NCBI GenBank assembly: GCA_023426245.1
Contig: JAFABB010000023.1
Coordinates: forward strand, 1 to 30,497
Length of the DNA: 30,497 nt
DNA from: Bacillota bacterium
GTDB taxonomy: Bacteria > Bacillota > UBA4882 > UBA8346
Direction of reading: 5' to 3'
Under the pieces are notes generated by a model, which saw only the letters and a program-made list of their open reading frames with translations, had not been told where the DNA came from and searched no databases. Made by a program: the position numbers and the translations under genes. Positions 7,561 through 16,114 of the stretch are shown here, piece after piece (positions within the stretch are counted from its first letter, which is position 1; each line of letters begins with the position of its first letter).

Positions 7561-9186
7561 ATGAAACTGAAAATGAAACTAAGCAGGCGGATTCTGTTGG
7601 GTTTTGGTTGTTTAATGATGCTTATTATCATCATGGCATTATTTGCCATTTACAATATGCATCTCATTGATGAAAAAATCTTTGTCATTGAAGACATGGA
7701 TCGAAAATCAAATGTAAGTGTCACTATGGAAAGAGCGGTTTTAATTATTTCCCGCGGAGTGCGTGGCATTATGGCCGGCTTCAATATTAATGAGAACCAA
7801 CAGGCCATCGATGATGCATTGAAGAACTACAATGATGCCTATGCGGAGGCCCAAAAAACGTTTTACACCAAAACGGGAATCGAAATGCTGGCTAAATTAA
7901 AAGAAGTGTCCGATACCGCCATACCTCTCATGAATCAGCTGGTTGAATCGGTTCAATATGGCAAAGGCCAAACTTTAGTTGATGTTAGTGAGGCCACTGC
8001 AAAAATTAATGAATGGACTCTTGATATTACCCAACTGCAATCTATCAGTGATAAGAATAGTGAAGAGGCCATTGCTTCTGCCCGGCAAACGTATGTTGAG
8101 TGTTTCAAAATGTTAATTGGATTGGTCATCATTGCTTTGCTTTTAGGAATGGTTATGGCTTTTTACATCACTCGTAGCATCACAAAGCCAATGAATTCGG
8201 TCGCTTCCAGGATTGGGGAAAGTGCCGGGCAGGTAGCTGCGGCTTCAGGACAATTATCAGCCTCTGCCCAACAATTATCGCAAGGCAGCACGGAACAGGC
8301 GGCTGCTATTGAAGAAACCTCATCCACATTGCAGGAAGCAGCATCAAGATTGCAGCAAAGTTCGGTCAATAGCCAACGGGCGTCGGAACTTTCTGAACAG
8401 GCCACGGAGTCGGCCAGTAAGGGAAATGCCGAGATGAGGGAAATGATGGACTCAATTCAGGAAATCAAAAGTTCCAGCGTTCAAATTGGCAAAATCATTA
8501 AGGTCATTGATGACATTGCATTTCAGACTAATATATTGGCTTTAAATGCGGCTATCGAGGCGGCCCGGGCAGGTGAAGCCGGGATGGGATTTGCTGTAGT
8601 GGCTGAGGAAGTCCGGAATTTAGCCCAGCGGAGCGCTCAGGCGGCGAAGGATACTACAGCCATTATTGAAAACAATATTGTCTTATCAGGCAGGGGTGTG
8701 GCGGTAGCAGAGAGGGTACATGAAGCGCTAAACACTATCACCTCCCAGGCAAAAAAGGTAAATGAGTTGATGAACGAAATCGCCGCCGCCAGCCAAGAAC
8801 AGTCTCAAGGCGTCGAGCAAGTAACCAAGGCTATGATCCAAGTGGAAACCGTGACGCAGCAAAATGCAGCCAATGCAGAAGAAAGTGCCTCGGCTTCCGA
8901 AGAGCTGAACTCTCAGGCGGAGAGTATGAGGAAAATCGTGCGGGAACTCTCGGAGTTAGTCAACGGGATGAAGGATGACTCGAATATGGATACTTCAGGA
9001 CGTTCAATACATTATTTGGGAACTATCAATCACTCTTTTCCGGGAAAGGGCAAAAATAATCAGGATCAGAAGCTGCATGATCAACCCTCCCAAAATGGAT
9101 TATCAACGGATAATGCAGGGTTTAAAACCAAAGTCATATCTCCGGAAGATGTGATCCCCTTAGAGAAAGATCCGCATAATTTTTAA
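7561..9186 (+). CDS. Methyl-accepting chemotaxis protein
   Basis: The start is ATG 7561, with GGGGAGG at 7546-7552 and an 8-nt spacer; the TTG directly before it is not needed. The 541-residue receptor has TM1 (about 11-32), a four-helix-bundle-like extracytoplasmic sensor (about 35-180), TM2 (about 182-204), only a short HAMP remnant (ITRSITKPMNSV), and a long cytoplasmic coiled coil. The conserved hairpin tip is intact: IDDIAFQTNILALNAAIEAA, GMGFAVVAEEVRNLAQRS. After about residue 470 comes an unusual hydrophilic tail ending IPLEKDPHNF, with no CheR-binding pentapeptide. It would signal through CheW/CheA. The ligand is unknown, and no chemotaxis genes are adjacent. Confidence 0.95.
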   Translation: MKLKMKLSRRILLGFGCLMMLIIIMALFAIYNMHLIDEKIFVIEDMDRKSNVSVTMERAVLIISRGVRGIMAGFNINENQQAIDDALKNYNDAYAEAQKTFYTKTGIEMLAKLKEVSDTAIPLMNQLVESVQYGKGQTLVDVSEATAKINEWTLDITQLQSISDKNSEEAIASARQTYVECFKMLIGLVIIALLLGMVMAFYITRSITKPMNSVASRIGESAGQVAAASGQLSASAQQLSQGSTEQAAAIEETSSTLQEAASRLQQSSVNSQRASELSEQATESASKGNAEMREMMDSIQEIKSSSVQIGKIIKVIDDIAFQTNILALNAAIEAARAGEAGMGFAVVAEEVRNLAQRSAQAAKDTTAIIENNIVLSGRGVAVAERVHEALNTITSQAKKVNELMNEIAAASQEQSQGVEQVTKAMIQVETVTQQNAANAEESASASEELNSQAESMRKIVRELSELVNGMKDDSNMDTSGRSIHYLGTINHSFPGKGKNNQDQKLHDQPSQNGLSTDNAGFKTKVISPEDVIPLEKDPHNF

Positions 9187-9248
9187 AAGAAACGATAGTC
9201 ATTGACTTGGATCTCAGTTATTTTTACTCATTTATAGTCTAAAAAACT

Positions 9249-9292
9249 CCTCCTTTGCATTATGAATACCAATAGCAAAAATGCTAAGGAGG
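9249..9292 (+). promoter_or_regulatory. Hairpin that buries the Shine-Dalgarno of the phosphatase gene
   Basis: CCTCCTTTGCATT (9249-9261) pairs with AATGCTAAGGAGG (9280-9292) at 12 of 13 positions around an 18-nt loop. The second arm holds both the ATG at 9281 and the perfect AAGGAGG at 9286-9292. No T-run follows, so it is not a terminator. It looks like a translational off-switch. Confidence 0.65.
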
Positions 9293-9309
9293 CTTCTGGA
9301 CATTGTTAA
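9262..9309 (+). CDS. Possible 15-codon leader ORF across the hairpin
   Basis: ATG at 9262 opens the short frame MNTNSKNAKEASGHC and stops with TAA at 9307-9309, overlapping the phosphatase start in another frame. Ribosomes reading it would have to melt the second hairpin arm and could couple translation to the downstream gene. It has no ribosome site of its own, so this may be chance. Confidence 0.2.
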   Translation: MNTNSKNAKEASGHC

Positions 9310-10198
9310 AATAACAAAAGATCTTTTGGCTTTTCTGCAATCAAAGCTTAAGAACAAAATTGTACCCCCACAAGAAGAAGCGCTAGGTGGAAATTCAAGC
9401 TTTATCACAAAATTTACTTGGTTCAGCTTGTTGTTTGTTTTCGCCTTTTTGGCGGTCCGTTTATTCGTTTCCTCAGGTCAGGTATACATTCAATCAAGCG
9501 AACCGGTTCCCAATGTTCACTATGTTGACTCGGCAGGCCGTAATTTTTTATTCCGGGGTGGACTTCCGCTCACCAACAATGAGAGGACTTTTAATTATCA
9601 AGGTTTAAAAAGAACCATCATTGAAGCGGGAAATGCTGCCGGGGTTTCTGTACCAAGTGATTTTTTTATCATTGATGTGAATTTGCTTAATATTGAAAAT
9701 ACCGTGGATCGGAACCGGATTTTCGTGGAACACCACTTTTTTCAAACCCACCCGACTCTCGGGTTCATTCAAGTTTGGGGGATCAATGGAACCGGACTTC
9801 AGGCAACCGATCCTCAATTGGCCGGGAGCAGGAATTACCTAGGACATCACCTTGACAGTTGGCTGCGGGATGGTCTGGGAAGCAGAATTGAAAAAGTTAG
9901 ACAATGGCTGACTGGGGATCAGGCTGATTCAAGGGTCACTACTGATTTGCCAATCGTCATTTTTGTCCATTGCGCGGCAGGGTGCGACCGTACCGGTGAG
10001 TTCACCGGGGCCTATTATTTGCGTTATATGAATAAATCCTGGCAGGAGATGAATGCATTGAATCAACAGATGTGTCACCATAATCGTCCATTCAACTGTC
10101 GTAATTACCGTGCTGCTCAATGGTATTGCCTTTGGCTCAATTTGGAGCGCGGTTTCTCACTGGAATGGTACCAACAATTTCCTTGTTCAGGTAAATAA
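9281..10198 (+). CDS. Membrane-anchored dual-specificity/tyrosine-type phosphatase
   Basis: The 305-residue protein has a basic N-terminus, one transmembrane segment (about 46-65, FTWFSLLFVFAFLAVRLFV) and a C-terminal Cys-dependent phosphatase domain. The P-loop is HCAAGCDRTGE, with nucleophile C231 and R237 giving a proper CX5R. The distribution of positive charge predicts the catalytic domain outside the cytoplasm. Conserved-looking stretches are FLFRGGLPLT, GIQ-like FIQVWGINGTGLQ, and TGEFTGAYYLRYMNKSWQEM. The start is uncertain: ATG 9281 has no upstream ribosome site, while the perfect AAGGAGG at 9286-9292 would suit ATT at 9302, a rare start codon. The substrate is unknown; protein phosphotyrosine, phosphosugar or inositol phosphate are all possible. 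It lies about 95 bp after the chemoreceptor gene. Confidence 0.8.
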   Translation: MLRRLLDIVKITKDLLAFLQSKLKNKIVPPQEEALGGNSSFITKFTWFSLLFVFAFLAVRLFVSSGQVYIQSSEPVPNVHYVDSAGRNFLFRGGLPLTNNERTFNYQGLKRTIIEAGNAAGVSVPSDFFIIDVNLLNIENTVDRNRIFVEHHFFQTHPTLGFIQVWGINGTGLQATDPQLAGSRNYLGHHLDSWLRDGLGSRIEKVRQWLTGDQADSRVTTDLPIVIFVHCAAGCDRTGEFTGAYYLRYMNKSWQEMNALNQQMCHHNRPFNCRNYRAAQWYCLWLNLERGFSLEWYQQFPCSGK

Positions 10199-10314
10199 TT
10201 CATTGCCTCGATGTTATATTCATTTTTTCTCCGTTTTCCCTTTGGTAGGTAAGATGGTTTTATTTCGATTTTTATCCAAGCATTGAAATAGATTATTGTG
10301 ATTGAGGTATGGAT

Positions 10315-13300
10315 ATGCCTTATGCTAAAGCACAAATGCAGTCCCAAATTCGTCAAACGATTTTGAATATAAAAAAGGCTATCTACCCTGTGATTGGCGA
10401 GTTAACGATTACAGCCTGGGTTACTCCGGAGCCGGTGCCGTTTGACGCCAGGATGAGCGGGAAGAAGAAGACTGTGCAAATTGGGGACAAATGGGGAGAA
10501 CTTTGGGATTGTGCCTGGTTTTATTTTGAGGGCAAAATACCGGCGGAAGGCTTGGATAAAGGAGTTGTATTGCTTATTGATATTGGTGGGGAGGCTCTGG
10601 TTTTCAATGACAAAGGCAGCCCGGTGCAAGGACTTACCAACCGGAACTCTGAGTTTGATCGTTCGCTTGGGGCTCCGGGAAAATGCGTGGTTTATCTACC
10701 GGAGAATGCTAAAGGCACGGAAGGGGTTCATCTTTGGATTGACGCCGGCACTAATGATCTTTTTGGAAAATATCGGGATGGCGGCAGGATTAAGATGGCT
10801 TTTATAGCCATTTGCAATGAGTTTTTAAAAACACTTTATTACGATATGGAATTTCTGTTTGAAATGATGCAAAGCATTCCTGAAAATAGCGCCAGACATG
10901 ATAGCATTCTGTTTACTTTGTACGAGGCAACTCTGTATTTGCATCGACTCACAAAGGAAGAAGCGAACTCCGCAAAAGCAATCATCGACGGGGAACTCCG
11001 TAAAAGATCCGGCGATCCCTCTTTAATGGTTAGCGCGTTGGGGCATTCCCACATTGACCTGGCCTGGTTATGGCCGTTGCGGGAGACAGTCAGAAAAGGG
11101 GCCCGTACCTTTGCTACGGCACTGATGATGATGGAGCGTTACCCGGAATATACTTTCGGAGCCAGCCAACCTCAGCTGTATCAGTGGATGAAAGAGTATT
11201 ATCCGGAATTATATCAGAAGATCCGCTTCCGGATTTCTGAGGGGAGATGGGAAACCCTCGGCGGAATGTGGGTGGAATCCGATACAAACCTGCCAGGAGG
11301 AGAGTCTCTCATTCGCCAGTTGTTGTATGGAAAAAGGTTCTTTCAGCAAGAATTTGGGAAAACGGTAAAGATAGCCTGGTTACCGGATAGTTTCGGCTAT
11401 AGCGCGGTTTTGCCCCAGTTGTTTAAAAAATCGGGAATGGATTGCTTTTGTACAACGAAACTTTCTTGGAACCTTTATGACCTCTTTCCCCATCATACTT
11501 TTATATGGAGAGGCCTGGACGGCAGCACGGTACTTGTCCATATGCCTCCTGAAGGGACCTATAACAGTTCGGCAGCTCCCCGGGCCATTGTCAAAGCGGA
11601 AAACAATTATTTGGATAAAGGGATATCGAATCACTGTTTAATGGTATTTGGGATCGGCGATGGAGGTGGCGGACCCGGAGAGGAACATTTGGAAATGCTG
11701 GCCAGAGAAAAATACCCCGCCGGTTTACCCCCGGTTCAGCAAAAGACAGCGGAGGAATTTTTTGGGGAACTAACCCAAAATTGGCGAAAATATCAGTCAT
11801 GGCATGGGGAACTTTACCTTGAGCGGCACCAAGGTACCTACACAACCCAGGCTCGTAATAAACGGTATAATCGTAAAATTGAGATCGCACTCCATGATTT
11901 GGAATTCTTTTCATCATTAGCAATGATTACAGTGAATGCCTTTTATCAGGCACAAGATATTGAAACGATCTGGAAAGAAGTACTGCTTTATCAATTCCAC
12001 GATATTTTACCGGGTTCATCCATCACCAGGGTTTACCGGGAAACTGAAACCCGTTATAAAAATCTTTTTGGCTGGGTGAATCAGCTCATAGAAAATACCT
12101 TATTGGCTTTAGTACCTCAATTCGATACAACAGGCATTCAAAACCCGGTCGTGATATTCAACAGTATGTCCTGGTTCCGCAGGGAATGGCTTAAAATCGA
12201 TAATTATTGGTACTTCGTTCAAGTGCCAGCTTTAGGCTATCAGGTGATTGATTTGAACATTCCTTCAGTATGCCCTTTGGAAATAAAGGCCGGGAATGAT
12301 TGGTTGGAAAACGATCGGTTGAGAATTGAATGGGATTTGGGTGGGGCTATTACCAGGCTTTATGACAAAATAAATGATTTTGAAATCATTGCTTCCGGAA
12401 GTCGAGGGAACCGCTTGGCAATTTACCAGGACAATGGCGATGCTTGGGACATTCCGATCGGCTATACCGATAAAGATCCGGATTATTTTCGATTAACGGA
12501 AGTCAAAAGTCAGTTGGAAGGTCCCAGGGCATCATTAAAACATTGGTATAGCTTTGGGGATTCCCGTTTGGAACAGGAAATTCTAATCTATGCCGGCAGC
12601 TGCCGGGTTGACTTTATAACCAAAATTGATTGGCGAGAATCCCATAAAATGCTGCGGGTGGCTTTCCCATTGAATATTCAAAACAGTAGTGCCGTCTGTG
12701 AAATTCAATTTGGGTATCTCCATCGGCCAACCCGGAGAAACACCACTTGGGAAATGGCTGAATATGAAGTTTGTGCGCAAAAATGGGTGGATTTATTCAA
12801 TTCCGGTTATGGGATAGCCTTACTAAATGATTGTAAATACGGACACAAAATCTTGGACAATATTTTGGATTTGGATTTACTTCGGAGTCCGACCTTTCCG
12901 GATCCTGAAGCTGATGTCGGGGTTCATGAATTTATCTATGCACTGTTTCCACACAAGGGAAATTTTCTGAAGGAGAGGGTAGTTCAACAAGGTTATCAAT
13001 TGAATTATCCCTTAACCATTACCAAGCAGTCCCTGAAAAAAAAAGGTTTTTATTCGAAATTTTCCTTGATTTCCGTTCATCCCGATAACATTATTGTCGA
13101 AACAATAAAAAAAGCTGAAGATAGTTCGGCATTGATCCTTCGGCTTTATGAGTCGGCCGGAAGCACCACCCGGGCAAAGCTAATTATTCATTGGCCTATA
13201 GAGGCCGTCTTTTTGGTTGACCTTATGGAACAGCCTTATGATTTACCCAATTTGGGATCCGCTTTTGAACTTTCCTTTGCTCCTTTTGAAATCCATACTC

Positions 13301-13332
13301 TTAAAGTGAATTATCATTCCGTTTTCATTTAA
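10315..13332 (+). CDS. Alpha-mannosidase, glycoside hydrolase family 38
   Basis: This is a large 1005-residue cytoplasmic enzyme. The GH38 zinc and catalytic motifs are visible: HSHIDLAWLWP with H246 and D248 (metal ligands), WLPDSFGYS with the nucleophile D358, HQGTYTTQARNK, and YQFHDILPGSS with the metal-ligand His near 562. A middle domain and C-terminal beta domains follow (NSMSWFRREWL, SFGDSRLEQEI, LAPFEIH-like SFAPFEIHTLKV). The N-terminal beta domain (about 1-220) is typical of the bacterial/class II long form. The start ATG 10315 is chosen over ATG 10309 because GAGG at 10304-10307 lies 7 nt before 10315 and only 1 nt before 10309. It removes alpha-mannosyl residues from imported glycans. 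No transporter lies beside it. Confidence 0.96.
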   Translation: MPYAKAQMQSQIRQTILNIKKAIYPVIGELTITAWVTPEPVPFDARMSGKKKTVQIGDKWGELWDCAWFYFEGKIPAEGLDKGVVLLIDIGGEALVFNDKGSPVQGLTNRNSEFDRSLGAPGKCVVYLPENAKGTEGVHLWIDAGTNDLFGKYRDGGRIKMAFIAICNEFLKTLYYDMEFLFEMMQSIPENSARHDSILFTLYEATLYLHRLTKEEANSAKAIIDGELRKRSGDPSLMVSALGHSHIDLAWLWPLRETVRKGARTFATALMMMERYPEYTFGASQPQLYQWMKEYYPELYQKIRFRISEGRWETLGGMWVESDTNLPGGESLIRQLLYGKRFFQQEFGKTVKIAWLPDSFGYSAVLPQLFKKSGMDCFCTTKLSWNLYDLFPHHTFIWRGLDGSTVLVHMPPEGTYNSSAAPRAIVKAENNYLDKGISNHCLMVFGIGDGGGGPGEEHLEMLAREKYPAGLPPVQQKTAEEFFGELTQNWRKYQSWHGELYLERHQGTYTTQARNKRYNRKIEIALHDLEFFSSLAMITVNAFYQAQDIETIWKEVLLYQFHDILPGSSITRVYRETETRYKNLFGWVNQLIENTLLALVPQFDTTGIQNPVVIFNSMSWFRREWLKIDNYWYFVQVPALGYQVIDLNIPSVCPLEIKAGNDWLENDRLRIEWDLGGAITRLYDKINDFEIIASGSRGNRLAIYQDNGDAWDIPIGYTDKDPDYFRLTEVKSQLEGPRASLKHWYSFGDSRLEQEILIYAGSCRVDFITKIDWRESHKMLRVAFPLNIQNSSAVCEIQFGYLHRPTRRNTTWEMAEYEVCAQKWVDLFNSGYGIALLNDCKYGHKILDNILDLDLLRSPTFPDPEADVGVHEFIYALFPHKGNFLKERVVQQGYQLNYPLTITKQSLKKKGFYSKFSLISVHPDNIIVETIKKAEDSSALILRLYESAGSTTRAKLIIHWPIEAVFLVDLMEQPYDLPNLGSAFELSFAPFEIHTLKVNYHSVFI

Positions 13333-13431
13333 ATAATTAGACATTACAAATTTAAGCTGTCAAAAAAAGGTTTTTAATTATGAAACTCGAAAAAGAATAG
13401 CAATTAAATCATCATCAGACGGAGCAGCCAT

Positions 13432-14181
13432 ATGGCCCAAAAGAACTGTCGCCGGAAAACAGGAAAGCTATTTCAAATCGGTGTTCATAATGAAAGTTCC
13501 CTCCATGCTTCGTTGAAAGAATGGTATGGGTTGCCGGGTGATCAATTTGAAGTGAAGGTTGATAATTTTTTTGTCGATATTGTTAGGCCTTCTCCAATTG
13601 GAGAAGCACCGATACTCATTGAAATCCAAACCGGCAATTTTACGGCAATTCGCCATAAGCTACTGGATTTGCTGCCGGATTATCCGATACGGCTCGTATA
13701 TCCGATACCTCAGGAAAAATGGATAGTCCGCATAACCAGCGATGGTGAAATTAAAAGCCGCCGAAAATCGCCCAAGTCCGGGAAAGTGGTTGACTTATTT
13801 GGTGAATTGGTCCGGATTCCCGATTTGATTATCAATCCTAATTTTACGATTGAAGTGGTTTTAACACGGGAAGAACACATCTGGTGCGAAGATGGCAAGG
13901 GAAGTTGGCGGAGAGGCGGGGTGAGTATTAAAGACCGCCGCTTATTATCGGTTGTCGAGCACATTCCGCTGCTTGTCAAAAATGACTTTGAGCGTTTTTT
14001 ACCCTCTCAAATAAATAATCCATTTTCCAATAAGGACTTAGCGGTATTAGGCGGTTATTCGATTTATCAAGCACGCAAAATGACCTATTGTTTACGAAAG
14101 ATGGGCATTATAAAGGAAGTCGGTAAGCGCCGTAATGAATTGCTATTTAGTTTCGTGCTAAAAGGAAGAGCATCCTCATAA
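13432..14181 (+). CDS. Uncharacterised protein with nuclease-like N-terminus and possible winged helix
   Basis: This is a 249-residue protein I recognise only as a conserved hypothetical type. The N-terminal 100 residues run NESSLHASLKEWYG, FEVKVDNFFVDIVRP, ILIEIQTGNFTAIRHKLLDLL, YPIRLVYPI. The order D49...E64-x-Q66 after a beta-strand pair resembles a PD-(D/E)xK nuclease core with Gln in place of Lys. The C-terminal part (about 185-245), with NPFSNKDLAVLGGYSIYQARKMTYCLRKMGIIKEVG, looks like a winged helix-turn-helix. GGAG at 13421-13424 supports the ATG. It stands alone between GH38 and M32 genes. Both domain assignments are inferences from pattern, not from a known family function. Confidence 0.8.
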   Translation: MAQKNCRRKTGKLFQIGVHNESSLHASLKEWYGLPGDQFEVKVDNFFVDIVRPSPIGEAPILIEIQTGNFTAIRHKLLDLLPDYPIRLVYPIPQEKWIVRITSDGEIKSRRKSPKSGKVVDLFGELVRIPDLIINPNFTIEVVLTREEHIWCEDGKGSWRRGGVSIKDRRLLSVVEHIPLLVKNDFERFLPSQINNPFSNKDLAVLGGYSIYQARKMTYCLRKMGIIKEVGKRRNELLFSFVLKGRASS

Positions 14182-14230
14182 GGTAATGAGATGACCAATT
14201 TTCACTTTGGCAACTTGCGCACATGCTTAG

Positions 14231-14246
14231 TCGCCTGTTTAGGCGA
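14231..14246 (+). other. Small GC-rich hairpin in the carboxypeptidase leader
   Basis: TCGCCT-GTTT-AGGCGA is a perfect 6-bp stem with a tetraloop about 40 nt before the M32 start. It has no T-run, so it is not a standard terminator. It may stabilise the mRNA end or be incidental. Confidence 0.4.
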
Positions 14247-14285
14247 TTGCCAGATCGAGGTTAAAAAAGAAAGGAGTAATCGTTG

Positions 14286-15791
14286 ATGCATCCTGAAATT
14301 CAGGAATTAAAGAATCGTCTGAGTGAAGTCAATGATTTAAATGAAGCCAACGCCATTTTATCCTGGGATCAGATGACATTTATGCCATCGGGGGGCGCTG
14401 AGGCCCGGGGACGCCAAATGGCAACTCTGGAAAAGGTTTCCCATGAAAAATTCACCGATCCGGAAATAGGGAAACTGCTTGAGAAACTCCAGCCTGTCTT
14501 GGAAGAACTGCCGCAGGATTCCCCCGATGCTGCTTTAATCCGGATTACCACTCATGATTATGAAAAAGCTATCAAGGTACCTTCAGCTTTTACGGCCAAG
14601 TTTTCAGAGCACACTTCGAAAACCTATGCGGCCTGGGCTAAAGCCCGAGCTGAGCGAAATTTTAAGCTGGTGGCTCCTTTACTGGAAAAAACGCTTGATT
14701 ATAGCCGGCAATTGGCGAATTTTTTCCCTGGGTACCAGCATATTGCTGATCCTTTGATTGACGATCTGGATGAAGGAATGACTGTAGCCACCATTCGTCC
14801 GCTTTTTCAAATACTTCGCGCCGAATTGACTCCTCTTGTCCAGAAGATCGCTTCCCAACCGGCTCCTGACGATTCATTCTTGCACCAGGATTTCCCGGAG
14901 GACGCCCAATTAAGTTTTGGTTTGAAAGTCGCGCAAACAATGGGTTATGATTTTAACCGCGGTCGTCAGGACAAAAGCCCGCATCCATTTACTACGAGTT
15001 TTTCCATTGGCGATGTACGGATTACAACCCGGGTAAAAACGAATAATTTGGCGGAAGCTCTTTTCAGCACCATTCATGAAAGCGGTCATGCCCTTTATGA
15101 ACAAGGGATTAATCCGGATTTTGACGGGACATCCTTGGCTACGGGAACCTCCATGTCAGTTCACGAAAGCCAGTCCCGCTTATGGGAAAATTTAGTCGGG
15201 CGTTCCCGTTCTTTCTGGCAATATTTCTATCCGCAGCTTCAGGAACTCTTTCCGAATCAACTTCGAAATGTTAAGGATGAAGCGTTTTATCGGGCCATCA
15301 ATAAGGTGGAACGTTCGCTGATCCGGACCGATGCTGATGAAGTTACCTATAATCTCCATGTAATGCTCAGATTTGACTTGGAGACGGAAATGCTGGAAGG
15401 AAAATTGGCGGTAAAAGATTTGCCTGAGGCTTGGAATAGGAAATATTTTAGTGATTTAGGAGTTTTGCCTCCCGATGATAGCCTTGGAGTCCTTCAAGAT
15501 ATGCATTGGTATAGCGGAACGATTGGCGGATATTTTCAAAGCTACACCCTTGGCAATATTTTAAGTGCGCAATTTTTCGAGGCGGCGGAGAAAGCGCATC
15601 CCGAAATCCGTTCCGGAATTGCCGCTGGAAATCTTAATATTTTACATAACTGGTTAAGCGAGCACATATACCGCTTCGGCCATCAATATCCCGCCAAAGA
15701 GATTATTGAGAGCGCCACCGGCCGGCCTTTGGAGATTGGACCGTACATTAAATATTTAAAAACAAAGTACGGCGAGATTTATAAATTATAG
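14286..15791 (+). CDS. Thermostable-type metallocarboxypeptidase, family M32
   Basis: The 501-residue cytoplasmic enzyme belongs to the Taq carboxypeptidase family. The zinc-binding HEXXH motif is HESGH at 264-268, within FSTIHESGHALYEQGI. Other family blocks are ILSWDQMTFMP near the N-terminus, DVRITTRV, SMSVHESQSRLWENLVGRS, TDADEVTYNLHVMLRFDLE and WYSGTIGGYFQSYTLGN. It removes C-terminal residues from peptides and is usually thought of as a housekeeping peptide-recycling enzyme. The ATG at 14286 has AAGGAG at 14271-14276 with a 9-nt spacer; a TTG directly before it is an alternative. It ends in a terminator, so it is probably not cotranscribed with the LacI gene. Confidence 0.97.
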   Translation: MHPEIQELKNRLSEVNDLNEANAILSWDQMTFMPSGGAEARGRQMATLEKVSHEKFTDPEIGKLLEKLQPVLEELPQDSPDAALIRITTHDYEKAIKVPSAFTAKFSEHTSKTYAAWAKARAERNFKLVAPLLEKTLDYSRQLANFFPGYQHIADPLIDDLDEGMTVATIRPLFQILRAELTPLVQKIASQPAPDDSFLHQDFPEDAQLSFGLKVAQTMGYDFNRGRQDKSPHPFTTSFSIGDVRITTRVKTNNLAEALFSTIHESGHALYEQGINPDFDGTSLATGTSMSVHESQSRLWENLVGRSRSFWQYFYPQLQELFPNQLRNVKDEAFYRAINKVERSLIRTDADEVTYNLHVMLRFDLETEMLEGKLAVKDLPEAWNRKYFSDLGVLPPDDSLGVLQDMHWYSGTIGGYFQSYTLGNILSAQFFEAAEKAHPEIRSGIAAGNLNILHNWLSEHIYRFGHQYPAKEIIESATGRPLEIGPYIKYLKTKYGEIYKL

Positions 15792-15845
15792 AACGTTTTG
15801 CCGATAATCGTTGAATTGGGGTTTGGAACATAAAAATAAATGCTT

Positions 15846-15886
15846 AAAAACCGCTTGATAACCGCTACTTTGGCGGTTTTGTTTTT
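15846..15886 (+). terminator. Terminator with two alternative 5' arms
   Basis: GCGGTT (15873-15878) can pair with AACCGC at 15860-15865 or with the AAAACCGC ending at 15854. A T-rich run follows. It closes the M32 carboxypeptidase unit. Confidence 0.82.
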
Positions 15887-15983
15887 GTCCCTAAGCTCAT
15901 TTGAAATTTATTCCTGGCTCTGATATTAAAATATATTATTTTGGAAGAAGGAGTTTAAAAAATTGAAAGGAATTTATATAACT

Positions 15984-16023
15984 GGAAAGCTTTCCGGAAA
16001 CGTTTTCGGAAATGAATATTTCC
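15984..16023. promoter_or_regulatory. LacI-family operator array upstream of the regulator gene
   Basis: A 40-bp block is built from GGAAA and TTTCC half-sites. GGAAA occurs at 15984, 15996 and 16008, exactly 12 bp apart. They form the perfect palindrome GGAAAGCTTTCC (15984-15995), a 22-bp near-palindrome centred on AAACGTTT (15991-16012, one mismatched pair), and GGAAAT-GAAT-ATTTCC (16008-16023). A central CG flanked by AT is typical of LacI-family operators. It lies about 90 bp before the LacI-family start, which suggests autoregulation. Confidence 0.7.
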
Positions 16024-16114
16024 CCTTGGTGGCTTTGTCGGTTTATATCGAATTACCCTCATTCTTTTGGAATGAAATCATTATTATGTTTGTGTAATCT
16101 TCTACGAGGTAACC

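Noticed and set aside
9249..9292. Terminator for the chemoreceptor gene
   Set aside because: The stem is followed by CTTCTGGA rather than a T-run, and it contains a start region.
10309..13332. Several antisense frames of 65-110 codons opposite the mannosidase
   Set aside because: They are shadows of a strongly coding GH38 gene with intact catalytic motifs.
14231..14246. Terminator between the nuclease-like and M32 genes
   Set aside because: Strong short stem but no T-run.
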